Shown here piece after piece: positions 8,875 through 17,577 of a DNA stretch of 64,000 nucleotides. The translations under genes and the position numbers were made by a program. Below the pieces are notes generated by a model. That model saw only the letters and a list, made by a program, of their open reading frames with translations. It did not search any database and was not told the origin of the DNA. This stretch comes from Candidatus Latescibacterota bacterium (GTDB lineage: Bacteria > Latescibacterota > UBA2968 > UBA8231). The stretch is taken from NCBI GenBank assembly GCA_022826515.1, contig JAJDUT010000135.1, forward strand, positions 30,062 to 94,061, written 5' to 3'. How positions within the stretch are numbered: position 1 is the stretch's first letter; each line of letters opens with the position of its first letter.

Positions 8875-11205
8875 CTAGCGACCCGGTTCGACCATCCACT
8901 CGGGCAAGGCGATGCGATAGGTAACTACGTCCTCCAGTGGTTTGAAGCGGACGCGGTCTCCTTCCATGTCGGCCCGATAGACGTCGGGATCCTCGTCATC
9001 GGACTTGAAGGCCAACAGGCGCAACGGAGGCAGTTTGCGATCTGGCCAGTACTGGCCCACGTCGATTACTATATCGGCTTGGCACCCAAAGGGCACGACG
9101 TCAATTTCCCATTTGCGCTCTTTAATGGCGACTGCGCCGTCGAGTTCTACGGGGCCGAATTGCCCCCGTTGTCCTCGGGTATCGACGAATAAATAGTCTT
9201 CGCAAGAAGCATAGTCTATGTGCCCCGAACCGGCGTCGGCCGAATAGACCAGCAGCGATGAGTCCTGCAAGGCGCAAAACGAGCCTGGGGGAAGGAGGTA
9301 GGCCACATCGCCTCGGTGGACGGTCCAAGGCTGCTCCCAGCCGAGATTGGCATAGACTTCGAGGCCATTGTCGTACGTCACCCGCACCTGTCCGTGGGCA
9401 AACGCGCCGGAAAGCAGTGCATCGTTAGTCTCCAAAAACTGGTCGTTGTGGCAGTAGGCGATGGCGCGCACGGGGACGCGGAGGTAGTGCTTTTGCAGTT
9501 CGCGCAGCATGTAATAGGATTTGACCGCAGAGGCGATGCCCCATTCCAACTGGTCGGGGAGCAGACAAGCGTGGCCAAAGGCCGCGGTAGCGGCGAGATA
9601 GCGGTCGAGATAGGTGCTGCGACTGTGTTTTTCGCCTTGGGGGATGTGTCCGGCAAAGTACTGATCGATGGTTCCTAGACCCGCATCGGTTTCAATGGGA
9701 TGGAGATTTTGCAGGTCGAAGTCCACCAGCGGCGGAATGCGGCTGGGATCGTTCCCGACCATGCGAGCGAGGTAACCGGTCAGGACGCCGGCATAGATCC
9801 AGTGATTGCCGCCGTTCCCGATGGCTAAGCCAGCTTGGGCTTGGGAGTGGAGGATGCTCTGTTGCAGGGAATAGCTGCCCGCTAAGCTGTCGGCTGCCGA
9901 CGCGTCGGCGCTGAAGTCGTTGAATTCCCAGGGCGGGACCTCGGCGTGTTCGCTTACGTACAGGGCGTCGCAGGGGTATTTGTCGATGATGGTGCGTGCG
10001 TGTTCGGGTGCGCGCGCTAGTGCTTCCGACGGCTTGAGCAAGTACAGCCCAGGTCCGGTCGGGGTTGGGCTGCCGTCGGCGAGCTGAGCCGCTAATTCGG
10101 GCTGCCAATTTGAGTTAGTAGTAGCCATGTGGTGGTAGTTGACCTGGAGGCTGGTTTTGTATCCCAGGTCCGACAGGGCCTCGAGGTACTCGCTGAGGGC
10201 GTCTTCGCCGCCTTTGGCCTCAGCACCTTCCACCGCGAGCGCAGTATCGCCGTCGCCGTCGTGCCAAGTTTCGCTGGGGTGGTTGATTATCAGGTGATCG
10301 ATGCCCATCAGCTTGAGCTGGAGCATGTTCTCGTATAGCTCGACGTAGCTCTCTTGGGATGCGTCGATATAGGGAATGTTGTACCAGACCCAGTCGGCTA
10401 GCGTATCGCTTTGCCCGGCCTCGGCCGTGGAAAAGGCCGGGAGGACTTCTTCGTATTGGGTGGAGACCGTTATGAGCCAGCGTTCCTGAAAGTCGCTGCG
10501 CTTGCCGTCGCTTTGGTTGGCGTAGCTACAGCCGCCATTGAGTTGGACGAGGCGCTGAGATTCTGCTTCAGGCGAGGCGTACAGAGAAGAAGCACGCGAG
10601 TAGTGCCAATCCACAAAGCTAGACAGGAAGTAGCCCGAGGTGCAGAGGATGCATGGGTAGTTATCACCAAAGTTGAAATAGGGAATGGCGATCAGGCGCG
10701 GGTGCAAGGCCCCGGTGACGCGACCGAGCGAGAGGCCGGTGCCTTTGCCATGCCCGCCCTCGATTTCCACGACGAGGGACTTGCCGCTGATGCGGAACCG
10801 ATAGAGAAAATTAGCTTGTTCCTCTCCTAGTTTCCACTGCCAGCGGGCTTCGACGCAATCGCCGACTTGCTCGCAGGAGATGAAGTGCCGCTCTACTTCT
10901 TCGCTATTGGCTGGCCAAACCGAGCCGCCCATTTCCACGGCAATCCCGCCGTCTTCGGCTGGGGTGATTGGGTCGCCATTGTTGACTTCCAACTCGATAT
11001 CGGCGAAGGTTCCATCAATGGGCGTGTAGATAAATTGGACCACGGCAGAGACGGAGCGGCTTTCAAAGACAAAGGAAATACCTTCTTTGCGGATCGAGGT
11101 TTCGACTTCTTCTTGGAGCGTGGGAAAGATCGAGGGTTGGCTTTGGCTAGTGGATGCGGGTTGTTGCTCGCTTGAAGCCGTCGCCGCCCCGGTTTGGTCT
11201 GCCAT
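8875..11205 (-). CDS. Large glycoside-hydrolase-like protein of unknown specificity
   Basis: A 776-residue protein with no signal peptide or membrane segment. The first ~270 residues look like a beta-sandwich (FADIELEVNNGDPITP, RFRISGKSLVVEIEGG). The middle looks like a TIM-barrel glycosidase core (LQLKLMGIDHLIINHPSETWHDGDGD, DLGYKTSLQVNYHHM, YPCDALYVSEHAEVPPWEF), and the C-terminus is all-beta. The overall style resembles catalytic GH-like/DUF5696-type proteins, but I cannot assign a family or the acidic catalytic pair with certainty. hemE follows after 4 bases, so they share a transcript despite unrelated functions. The ATG follows CAGGACATTCC. Confidence 0.65.
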   Translation of the reverse strand: MADQTGAATASSEQQPASTSQSQPSIFPTLQEEVETSIRKEGISFVFESRSVSAVVQFIYTPIDGTFADIELEVNNGDPITPAEDGGIAVEMGGSVWPANSEEVERHFISCEQVGDCVEARWQWKLGEEQANFLYRFRISGKSLVVEIEGGHGKGTGLSLGRVTGALHPRLIAIPYFNFGDNYPCILCTSGYFLSSFVDWHYSRASSLYASPEAESQRLVQLNGGCSYANQSDGKRSDFQERWLITVSTQYEEVLPAFSTAEAGQSDTLADWVWYNIPYIDASQESYVELYENMLQLKLMGIDHLIINHPSETWHDGDGDTALAVEGAEAKGGEDALSEYLEALSDLGYKTSLQVNYHHMATTNSNWQPELAAQLADGSPTPTGPGLYLLKPSEALARAPEHARTIIDKYPCDALYVSEHAEVPPWEFNDFSADASAADSLAGSYSLQQSILHSQAQAGLAIGNGGNHWIYAGVLTGYLARMVGNDPSRIPPLVDFDLQNLHPIETDAGLGTIDQYFAGHIPQGEKHSRSTYLDRYLAATAAFGHACLLPDQLEWGIASAVKSYYMLRELQKHYLRVPVRAIAYCHNDQFLETNDALLSGAFAHGQVRVTYDNGLEVYANLGWEQPWTVHRGDVAYLLPPGSFCALQDSSLLVYSADAGSGHIDYASCEDYLFVDTRGQRGQFGPVELDGAVAIKERKWEIDVVPFGCQADIVIDVGQYWPDRKLPPLRLLAFKSDDEDPDVYRADMEGDRVRFKPLEDVVTYRIALPEWMVEPGR

Positions 11206-11250
11206 GGAATGTCCTGACTCAGCGCGTTTTTAATTTTTCCAAAGTCAAAT

Positions 11251-11279
11251 AACTTAGATAATAAACGAGAGTATGTCAA
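11251..11279 (-). promoter_or_regulatory. Candidate sigma70 promoter for the GH-like/hemE operon
   Basis: Reading leftwards, a perfect -35 TTGACA (11274-11279) is followed by 17 bases and a weak -10 TAAGTT (11251-11256). It lies 46 bases upstream of the start at 11205, in AT-rich intergenic DNA. A TATAAT at 11334-11339 on the plus strand could serve the divergent flavoprotein gene, but it has no good -35. Confidence 0.4.
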
Positions 11280-11363
11280 ACTGAAGGCCCTTTGGTTTGA
11301 CCGGAGGGCGAAGCCAATCTATCTTATTGTTTTTATAATAACTTTAGTGATGTGTAAACCGGC

Positions 11364-12599
11364 TTGAAATCAAGGGATTGCATAGTGGTTGGCGGTGGGG
11401 CCGCCGGGATGATAGCGGCCATTGTCGCCGCCGAGGCGGGCGAGCGGGTGACCCTGCTCGAAGGCAGTGGAAAATTGGGGCGAAAGATATTGATTTCGGG
11501 CAATGGGCGCTGCAATCTGACGAATAGGGCAGCGGACGATCTCAGGCACTACCACGGCACGCATCCGCGCTTTGTCCGCAGTGCGTTAGACCAATTCCGC
11601 CTGGATGAAACCTTGGCATTTTTTTCCGATCTGGGGATCGAGTTCCGCGAAGAGAAGCGGCAGCGCCTCTTTCCAGTGTCGGATCAAGCACAGTCAGTCG
11701 TCGATTTGCTCGCGGACCGCATGCGCTGTCACGGTGTTCGCGTCGAAACCAATGCCAAGGTGGTGGGCATGGGTCGCGCTTCTGGCTCGGCTCGCTTTGA
11801 ACTGTGCGACGCCGAGGGGCAGCGCTATACCAGTGGGCGCGTAATAATGGCCAGCGGCGGCGTCAGCCTCGCCCGCTTGGGAGCCGACCGCTCGGGCATG
11901 GATTTGGCCGTGGGCTTGGGGCACCGACTCACTGACCTCAAGCCTGGATTGGTGCCGCTGATCAGCCCGGAAAAATACGTCGCTCGGATGCAAGGGCTTA
12001 AGGTCCGGGCCGAAGTGCGCGTCACACTCAAGGGGGGGCGCGAGGCCGTTGATACAGACGACCTGCTCTTTACGAAATACGGGGTTTCCGGGTTTACCAT
12101 ATTAAATCTCAGCACCCGCTTGGTGCCCGAGTTGGGGGCGCAGCAAGCCGCACTCCGGGTCAATTTCTTCCCCGGCTGCAGCCCGGAAGCGATCAGCCAA
12201 TTGCTCAAAGAGCGCTGGCAGCGCCATCCCCATCGCTCGCTCGAACTGAGTTTCGCTGGCCTGCTTTCCAGCAAATTGGTGCGGCCCCTCTTGGATCATT
12301 TGGGGTTTGATGCGGCGCAGCGGGTTAATCAGCTCGGCAAGGGCGCGCGCTGGCAGCTTGCTCAGAGCCTGACGAATTGGCCGATTGCAGTCAGCGAGCC
12401 GAGGCCCTTTGACTACGCCGAAGTGACCATCGGGGGCGTGCGCACCGAGGACATCAATCCCGATACGCTCGAATCCTTTTTGGTGCCCGGCCTATACTTT
12501 GCCGGCGAGATGGTTGACATCCACGCCGACTTGGGGGGATTTAACTTCCAATGGGCTTGGGCCAGCGGCGTTCTCGCCGGTCGCCGGTTGGGGTCGTGA
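11364..12599 (+). CDS. HI0933/YhiN-family FAD-dependent oxidoreductase
   Basis: A 411-residue flavoprotein of the HI0933 (BaiN/YhiN-like) family. The N-terminal dinucleotide-binding motif is VVGGGAAGMIAAIVAAEAG, followed by the family signature KLGRKILISGNGRCNLTN. Further marks are VIMASGGVSLARLG and the C-terminal FAD site LYFAGEMVDIHADLGGFNFQ with WASG. Members are cytosolic, and their substrates are largely uncertain. The start is a TTG just before KSRDCIVVGGG; there is no strong ribosome site. It is divergent from the GH-like gene. Confidence 0.88.
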   Translation: MKSRDCIVVGGGAAGMIAAIVAAEAGERVTLLEGSGKLGRKILISGNGRCNLTNRAADDLRHYHGTHPRFVRSALDQFRLDETLAFFSDLGIEFREEKRQRLFPVSDQAQSVVDLLADRMRCHGVRVETNAKVVGMGRASGSARFELCDAEGQRYTSGRVIMASGGVSLARLGADRSGMDLAVGLGHRLTDLKPGLVPLISPEKYVARMQGLKVRAEVRVTLKGGREAVDTDDLLFTKYGVSGFTILNLSTRLVPELGAQQAALRVNFFPGCSPEAISQLLKERWQRHPHRSLELSFAGLLSSKLVRPLLDHLGFDAAQRVNQLGKGARWQLAQSLTNWPIAVSEPRPFDYAEVTIGGVRTEDINPDTLESFLVPGLYFAGEMVDIHADLGGFNFQWAWASGVLAGRRLGS

Positions 12600-12638
12600 G
12601 CACTGGCGCGATTTGCCTGTGGGCGTAGATTGAAGTAG

Positions 12639-13244
12639 ATGCGAGCAGATGGGACAGGCCGGGTAGCCGGCATCATTTTGGCGGCGGGCATGTCCACCCG
12701 CATGGGGCAGCTCAAACAGCTATTGCCCTTGGGGGGGCGGGCGGCTATTGAGTGGATCGCCGAGGTCGTGAGTAGCCGGTTGGATGAGGTGGTGGTCGTA
12801 CTCGGCCATCGCGCTGAGGAGATTGCCCCAGTGTTGGCTGCTTATCCGGTCCGTTGGGTCGTCAATGCCGATTATCAAACAGGGATGCTCTCTTCCGTGC
12901 AATGCGCTGTGCGAGCGGTGGATACAGAAGCCGATTACTTGATTTGCCTAGGTGATCAACCCCGGTTGAGCGGAGCCGTAGTGGAGCAGGTTTTGCAGGC
13001 GAGAACACAGGTGGACGAGGGCATCATCATACCCACCGCCAACGGAAAAAGAGGGCATCCCGTATTGATCCGCAATGCCTATCGAGCGGAAATTTTGGGA
13101 TTGCCGCTAAATGTGGGATTGAACGCGGTGACGCGGGGCCATCCCGAGGATACGTACGAGTTGCCCGTGGCTGAGGACGCCATTCTAATCGACATGGACA
13201 CGCCGGCCGACTACCGGCGCGAACTGGAACAGTGGCCAGAGTAA
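12639..13244 (+). CDS. MobA/MocA-like molybdopterin nucleotidyltransferase
   Basis: A 201-residue NTP transferase. The N-terminal LAAGMSTRMGQLKQLLPLGG is the MobA/MocA nucleotide-binding signature; ICLGDQPRLSGAVVEQ carries the metal-binding Asp, and GKRGHPVLI is the usual substrate loop. MocA-type enzymes attach CMP to molybdopterin for xanthine-dehydrogenase-class enzymes. XdhC follows after 3 bases, which supports that pathway. No molybdenum hydroxylase structural genes are in the window, so the client enzyme must lie elsewhere. Confidence 0.88.
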   Translation: MRADGTGRVAGIILAAGMSTRMGQLKQLLPLGGRAAIEWIAEVVSSRLDEVVVVLGHRAEEIAPVLAAYPVRWVVNADYQTGMLSSVQCAVRAVDTEADYLICLGDQPRLSGAVVEQVLQARTQVDEGIIIPTANGKRGHPVLIRNAYRAEILGLPLNVGLNAVTRGHPEDTYELPVAEDAILIDMDTPADYRRELEQWPE

Positions 13245-13247
13245 ATT

Positions 13248-14348
13248 ATGGAAGACATTCTCACTGAAATCGTTCGGCGCAAGGAGCAGGGAGAGCGCAT
13301 GGCTTTGGCTTCGCTCGTGTGGAGCACCGGCTCGATTCCCATGAGCGAGCGGGCCAAAATGATCGTCGCCGAGGAAGGCGACGTTGTCGGCACCATCGGC
13401 GGTGGATGCCTCGAAGCCGAGGTCTTGAACGCTGGTCGCACCGCGCTGGAGACTGGAGAAAACCAGCTCATGCGCTACACCATGACGGAAAAACAAGCCG
13501 GGGAAAGCGGCTTAAATTGCGGCGGCAGCGTGCGGATTTATACCGAAGTCATCGAGCCGGAAGAAGGGGCCGACTTCTACAGCCGTGTGCTAGCGGCGCG
13601 TCAGGCGCGCAGTGGTTGCGCACTGGCGACCCTGCTCAAAAGCCGTTTTGACGCCAGTGGGGAGGGGCGACTGTGGCTAGGAGCCGACGGCAGCACCCAC
13701 GGCTCGTTGGGTACGTCCGAAGCCGACCTACAGGTGGAGGAGCACTTGCCCGAAGTGCTCGAGCGCGAGCGCGGCCTAGTCTGCGCGCTGGACCCGGGTG
13801 CCAAGCTGGGAGAGACCTCGGAGGTATTTATCGAGCCGTTCTTGCCCGAGCCTGTGCTCTACGTCTTTGGCGGCGGCCACGTGGGCGGGCAGATTTGCGC
13901 GCTGGCCAAGAACGTGGGTTTCCGCGTCGTCCTTATTGACGACCGCCCGATGTTTGCCAATCCCGAGCGACATCCGCAGGCCGACGAGTGCTTAGTCGCT
14001 GGCATGGAGGAGGTGTTCGCCGATTTGCCCATCGACGATCAGTCCTACATCATCGCGGCGACTCGCGGCCACCAGCACGACGAAATCGTCGTTGAAGCGG
14101 CGATCAAGACGCCGGCTCGCTACATCGGGATGCTGGGCAGCGAGCGCAAGAAGCTCATTTTGTGGCGGCGGATCGCCGAGCGCGGCGGGGACTCGCAGCG
14201 CTTGGATGCCGTTTTTGCGCCGATTGGATTCAACATAGGCGCGGATACCCCGGCCGAGATTGCGGTCAGCGTCGTCGCCGAGTTGATCGAGCAGCGGCGC
14301 GGAACGCCCAAAGTGTGGAAGACGAAGAGAAAAACTCATGGGGGATGA
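13248..14348 (+). CDS. xdhC: XdhC/CoxI-family molybdoenzyme maturation factor
   Basis: A 366-residue protein with the N-terminal XdhC_CoxI domain (ALASLVWSTGSIPMSERAKM, GTIGGGCLEAEV) and a C-terminal Rossmann domain (LYVFGGGHVGGQICALAKN, LIDDRPMFANPERHPQADE, RYIGMLGSERKK). XdhC binds molybdenum cofactor and helps sulfurate and insert it into xanthine-dehydrogenase-class enzymes. It is 3 bases after the MocA-like gene and overlaps the nitrilase gene by 11 bases, so the three form one translationally coupled unit. Confidence 0.92.
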   Translation: MEDILTEIVRRKEQGERMALASLVWSTGSIPMSERAKMIVAEEGDVVGTIGGGCLEAEVLNAGRTALETGENQLMRYTMTEKQAGESGLNCGGSVRIYTEVIEPEEGADFYSRVLAARQARSGCALATLLKSRFDASGEGRLWLGADGSTHGSLGTSEADLQVEEHLPEVLERERGLVCALDPGAKLGETSEVFIEPFLPEPVLYVFGGGHVGGQICALAKNVGFRVVLIDDRPMFANPERHPQADECLVAGMEEVFADLPIDDQSYIIAATRGHQHDEIVVEAAIKTPARYIGMLGSERKKLILWRRIAERGGDSQRLDAVFAPIGFNIGADTPAEIAVSVVAELIEQRRGTPKVWKTKRKTHGG

Positions 14349-15360
14349 ACTGCGCTACGGAGTGGCCGCCTGTCAGGTGGACCAACCTAATCCCACCGAT
14401 CGCGCTGAAATGGCCCGCAACACGGCGCGCATGGTCGAAATGGTCGATATGGCCGTTGAAGGCTACGGGCCGTTTATGGACATCAAGCTGCTGGCCTTTC
14501 CCGAATTTGGCCACGCCGCGCCGATCTATCCCACCGCCAAGAGCTTGCTGGCCAAATTGGCCGTTCCCATTCCCAACGAGCACACGGCCCGCCTGGAGGA
14601 CAAGGCCCGCGAATTGGGCGTGTACATCCAAACGGCCTCTTTCCTTGAAGAGGATCCCCAATGGCCGGGTAAGGTGTTCAACACGACCTGCCTGCTCGGG
14701 CCGGAAGGGCTGTGGTACAAGTACCGCAAGGTCAATCCTTGGGTCCCTTGGGAAGTCCACACCAGCCCCCACGACTTGGCCGACTACGAGGATGAACTGT
14801 TCCCAGTGGCCCAGACGCCGATCGGCTGCATTGGCGCGGCGATTTGCTATGACTGGCTCTTTCCCGAGCCACTGCGCCAGCTCACAGCCAACGGCGCTGA
14901 AATCCTCATCCGCGTCTCGGCCTATATGGACCCGTGGGGTGCGACACCGCCGCTGGATTGGTGGACGACGGTCAATCGCTGCCGTGCCCTGGAAAATACA
15001 GCGTATGTGCTCGCCGCCAACCAAGGGGCCGCGTTGAGGCACTATCCGCCTTTTTCTTGGCCGGGTGGTTCAATGGTCGTCGATTTTGACGGCCGCATCC
15101 TCGCCCAGGCTGATCCGGGGCCAGGAGAAAAAATCGTCGTCTCCGAAGTCGATATCGGGGCCTTGCGACATATCCGCAAGCGGCGTGCCGGCCACCACAC
15201 TTTAGCCCATCTGCGCAGCGAGGCGTACCCCATGTACGGACAGTCGTACTATCCGCAGGGCAGTTTTTCCGCAGAGGACAATCACACCGCCGCCATGAAC
15301 GAAGAGCGCATCGCCGAGGTTAAGCAGAGGATAATGGGCGTTAAGGAAGGACAGGAGTGA
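14338..15360 (+). CDS. Nitrilase-superfamily amidohydrolase
   Basis: A 340-residue carbon-nitrogen hydrolase with the full catalytic triad visible: Glu56 in AFPEFGH, Lys131 in KYRKVNPWVPWE and Cys170 in GAAICYDWLFPEP. These enzymes hydrolyse amides or nitriles through a Cys thioester. The RKVNPW context and the C-terminal extension (GHHTLAHLRSEAYPMYG) look like amidase/formamidase-type members, but the substrate is not readable. The start ATG lies inside the end of xdhC (11-base overlap), linking it to purine/nitrogen catabolism by context only. Confidence 0.88.
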   Translation: MGDELRYGVAACQVDQPNPTDRAEMARNTARMVEMVDMAVEGYGPFMDIKLLAFPEFGHAAPIYPTAKSLLAKLAVPIPNEHTARLEDKARELGVYIQTASFLEEDPQWPGKVFNTTCLLGPEGLWYKYRKVNPWVPWEVHTSPHDLADYEDELFPVAQTPIGCIGAAICYDWLFPEPLRQLTANGAEILIRVSAYMDPWGATPPLDWWTTVNRCRALENTAYVLAANQGAALRHYPPFSWPGGSMVVDFDGRILAQADPGPGEKIVVSEVDIGALRHIRKRRAGHHTLAHLRSEAYPMYGQSYYPQGSFSAEDNHTAAMNEERIAEVKQRIMGVKEGQE

Positions 15361-15719
15361 AGAACTTAATTCGCTCTATTTACATGAGTTGTTTGCTTTT
15401 CGCCTTCCAAACTCCTGTAGAAGCGGCTACTATCGAAGAGGTATTGGCCTATTGCCGGGCGCAGGCAGAGGCTGATAAGCGTCTCGCCTGTTTTGACGAG
15501 TTGGCCCGTGCAGTAGCAGAGGGCGAAGTGCTTCCAACCCTACCGTCTTCTGGTACGGGCCGCTGGAACGTAACTCAGGAGGTAGCGGGTCTTTTGCTAA
15601 CACATGGGGCGGATATCAACGCAAAGGACGAAGATGGCCGAGCGGCCCTGCACTGGGCGGTGAAAGAGAGCCATACCGAGATGGCCGATTTCTTACGCCG
15701 TCATGGTGGCAAGGAATAA
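15357..15719 (+). CDS. Small secreted ankyrin-repeat protein
   Basis: A 120-residue protein beginning at GTG in a GTGA overlap with the nitrilase stop; AAGGACAGGA supplies the ribosome site. A Sec signal peptide (MSCLLFAFQTPVEAA) precedes a conserved envelope-protein motif, YCRAQAEADKRLACFDELA (a Cys pair, often disulfide-bonded). One and a half ankyrin repeats follow (LLLTHGADINAKDEDGRAALH, ADFLRRHGG). It is too short for a full ankyrin stack, so it is either a minimal repeat protein or a trimmed one. Likely periplasmic. Confidence 0.7.
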   Translation: MKNLIRSIYMSCLLFAFQTPVEAATIEEVLAYCRAQAEADKRLACFDELARAVAEGEVLPTLPSSGTGRWNVTQEVAGLLLTHGADINAKDEDGRAALHWAVKESHTEMADFLRRHGGKE

Positions 15720-15756
15720 GCGCGTCGCCGATGTCATTCGAGGAGCAAATAAGTAA

Positions 15757-15770
15757 CTTATGTTACGCAG
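15757..15770. repeat. Solitary IS end, matches inverted repeat at 21172
   Basis: CTTATGTTACGCAG matches 13 of 14 bases of the terminal repeat CTGATGTTACGCAG found at the left end of the IS relic near 21.2 kb. It sits in the 56-base gap between the ankyrin gene and the Rpn gene, with no partner nearby. Probably a scar of an insertion or deletion. Confidence 0.45.
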
Positions 15771-15775
15771 TGTCT

Positions 15776-16663
15776 CTACTCGGCGGTATCTAACAGACCC
15801 CTAAAGGCTTTGAGGGTGGGCACCTGTATGGCCGCCCGAAACAACTGCTTGAGGCGCTGCACATCGTCGATGGCCTCAAGGCGGGCGGCCAACGGATCCG
15901 ACGCAGCCAGCCCAAAGCGAATTTCTAGCACGTCGAGCAGATCTTCAACGGCGCGTTCTCGACCGCCTTGCTCGATGCCCTGCTTGATGCCCTTTTCCGT
16001 AAAATACTGCGCTATCGACGATTCGTACATGGTCTCCTCCGCGATGATGGTCATGATGGTTTCTGATTTATACACCAAACCGCTCAAAAAGGCAAGATCG
16101 GCCAGATAATTGGCCTTGAGGGTCTCGTCCATCGGCACCTGCTGCGCCCGGTGGACACACTGACGCAACCATGCCTCGGCATCCATACCTGCTGGCGGCT
16201 GCATCAATGGTGCAAATGGCAGCAAGCCTGGATGCCCCTTGTCGAGAATGCGCTGACCGTCTATTTCTATCAGCCGAATCACCTTGTATTGCACCAACAC
16301 GCGGAAGCCGTGCCGCTCTTGGAGGTAATACCCCGGATCGGTGCGGCCGGCGTCGGGACGCAGATAGATGACGATGGAGTAGATCGGTAGGCGGTGTCGC
16401 TGGATGCCGCGCCCGATATAGCCGGCCATGCGGTACGGCATCGGCGGTTTGCTGTCTGTAGTTTGAAATTCGTGATGAACCAACGCCTCTTCGCCGCCGA
16501 CTTGCACGTGGATGAGGCTGTCGGTGCGGTGGGCTTCGACGGTGGGTTGCTCGGTGTCAACGACGCCGAGGACTTCGATGTCGTCGTGTTGGAGGGCGAA
16601 GCGGGCGAAGTCGTGGGGATAGGTGTAGATGAGATGTTTGGAAATCGTGTCGAATTCGGCCAT
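15776..16663 (-). CDS. Rpn-family recombination-promoting nuclease
   Basis: A 295-residue protein of the Rpn/YhgA-like PD-(D/E)XK family (transposase_31 type). The nuclease core is N-terminal: TISKHLIYTYPHDFARFAL, Asp48 in HRTDSLIHV and Glu65-x-Gln67 in HHEFQT. The C-terminal half has the usual ending EKGIKQGIEQGGRERAVEDLL. Members promote RecA-independent recombination and are often multi-copy. The ATG at 16663 is chosen because family similarity starts there (MAEFDTISKH); an upstream in-frame start at 16720 is possible. A solitary IS end lies just beyond its 3' end. Confidence 0.8.
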   Translation of the reverse strand: MAEFDTISKHLIYTYPHDFARFALQHDDIEVLGVVDTEQPTVEAHRTDSLIHVQVGGEEALVHHEFQTTDSKPPMPYRMAGYIGRGIQRHRLPIYSIVIYLRPDAGRTDPGYYLQERHGFRVLVQYKVIRLIEIDGQRILDKGHPGLLPFAPLMQPPAGMDAEAWLRQCVHRAQQVPMDETLKANYLADLAFLSGLVYKSETIMTIIAEETMYESSIAQYFTEKGIKQGIEQGGRERAVEDLLDVLEIRFGLAASDPLAARLEAIDDVQRLKQLFRAAIQVPTLKAFRGLLDTAE

Positions 16664-16784
16664 GAGCCATGCCTTGGGTTGCGGGTAAGGTGGACCTGCA
16701 ACGGGCAAGAATCGTGCCAAGGCGGTGATTCAGGGAGGCGGAGGGGGATAGGAGGTGCTGGAGTGTATCGGAAAGGATACAAGG

Positions 16785-17513
16785 ATGGGCCGTAGCGGAT
16801 TGAAGGCGACACCAGCAGCCGTGAGGCGCTACAGTGACAGGCAGATTCGCCGCACCCTGAGCAAGTACGAGACTCGACAGGTGCGCCGCACCTTGGCAAC
16901 CAGCTGCGAGCTGCAGATGACGGCAGTCGGCGATGTAGATGCTTTGGTGGACCGCATGATCGAGCGCGAAGGGCGGCTCCAGAGAGTGGAGCGCTTTCCC
17001 TACTGGGCCGAGTTGTGGCCGACGGCGTTGGCCATGGCTCAGTGGTTTTGCCACGCCGAGGAGCCAATCCCCAGAGGTTGGGCTTGCGAACTGGGCTGTG
17101 GCTTGGGGCTAGTAGGCATTGCCTTAGCCAAGTTAGGTTGGCGCGTCGAAGCGACTGATTTTGTCGAGGATGCGCTGATTTTTGCCGCCCACAATGCTCG
17201 GCTCAACGGGGTTCAGCACAACCACCGGGTGGCCTATTTGGACTGGCGCAATCCCGTGGGAGGGCCGTACGAGTGCTTGGTCGGGTCGGACATCATTTAC
17301 GAAAAGAAGAACCACCGCTATCTCGAGCGCATCCTGCGCAAGATGTTGCTGCCCGGCGGCCGCTTTTACCTCGGGGATCCGCAGCGCAAGGACGCCGCTG
17401 CCTTCGTCGCGCGGCTCGTCGCCCAAGGCTATAGTCAGCGGCGAGAAATGCGCGGCGAGACGTGGAATTCAGTCGAACACCAAGTCGCTATCTACGTATT
17501 TACCAAGCCTTAG
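16785..17513 (+). CDS. Methyltransf_16-type SAM-dependent methyltransferase
   Basis: A 242-residue class I methyltransferase. Motif I is ACELGCGLGLVGIALAKLGW, followed by the acidic residue in EATDF; VGSDIIYEKKNH is the post-motif IV region of the METTL21/Methyltransf_16 family, whose members methylate lysines on proteins such as ribosomal or chaperone subunits. A basic N-terminal arm (~60 residues, RRYSDRQIRRTLSKYETRQ) precedes the core. The ATG at 16785 follows GGAAAGGATACAAGG; a GTG at 16755 is the alternative. It is divergent from the Rpn gene and convergent with CotH across an inverted repeat. Confidence 0.8.
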   Translation: MGRSGLKATPAAVRRYSDRQIRRTLSKYETRQVRRTLATSCELQMTAVGDVDALVDRMIEREGRLQRVERFPYWAELWPTALAMAQWFCHAEEPIPRGWACELGCGLGLVGIALAKLGWRVEATDFVEDALIFAAHNARLNGVQHNHRVAYLDWRNPVGGPYECLVGSDIIYEKKNHRYLERILRKMLLPGGRFYLGDPQRKDAAAFVARLVAQGYSQRREMRGETWNSVEHQVAIYVFTKP

Positions 17514-17577
17514 GAATTACGAATTAGGAATTAAAATTACGAATTACTCCCCGCCCCAATTCGTAATTCGTAATTCC
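17513..17577. repeat. AATTACG-type inverted repeat between convergent genes
   Basis: GGAATTACGAATTAGGAATT (17513-17532) pairs with 17558-17577 in inverted orientation with 19 of 20 matches; a third AATTACGAATTA unit sits in the loop. It begins within the methyltransferase stop codon and ends within the cotH stop codon, so it can act as a shared transcript end. The unit looks like a dispersed AATTACG repeat. Confidence 0.65.

Noticed and set aside
14162..15037. Long plus-strand frame across xdhC and the nitrilase gene
   Set aside because: It covers parts of two well-supported genes in another frame, and its Trp/Arg/Pro-rich product has no domain.
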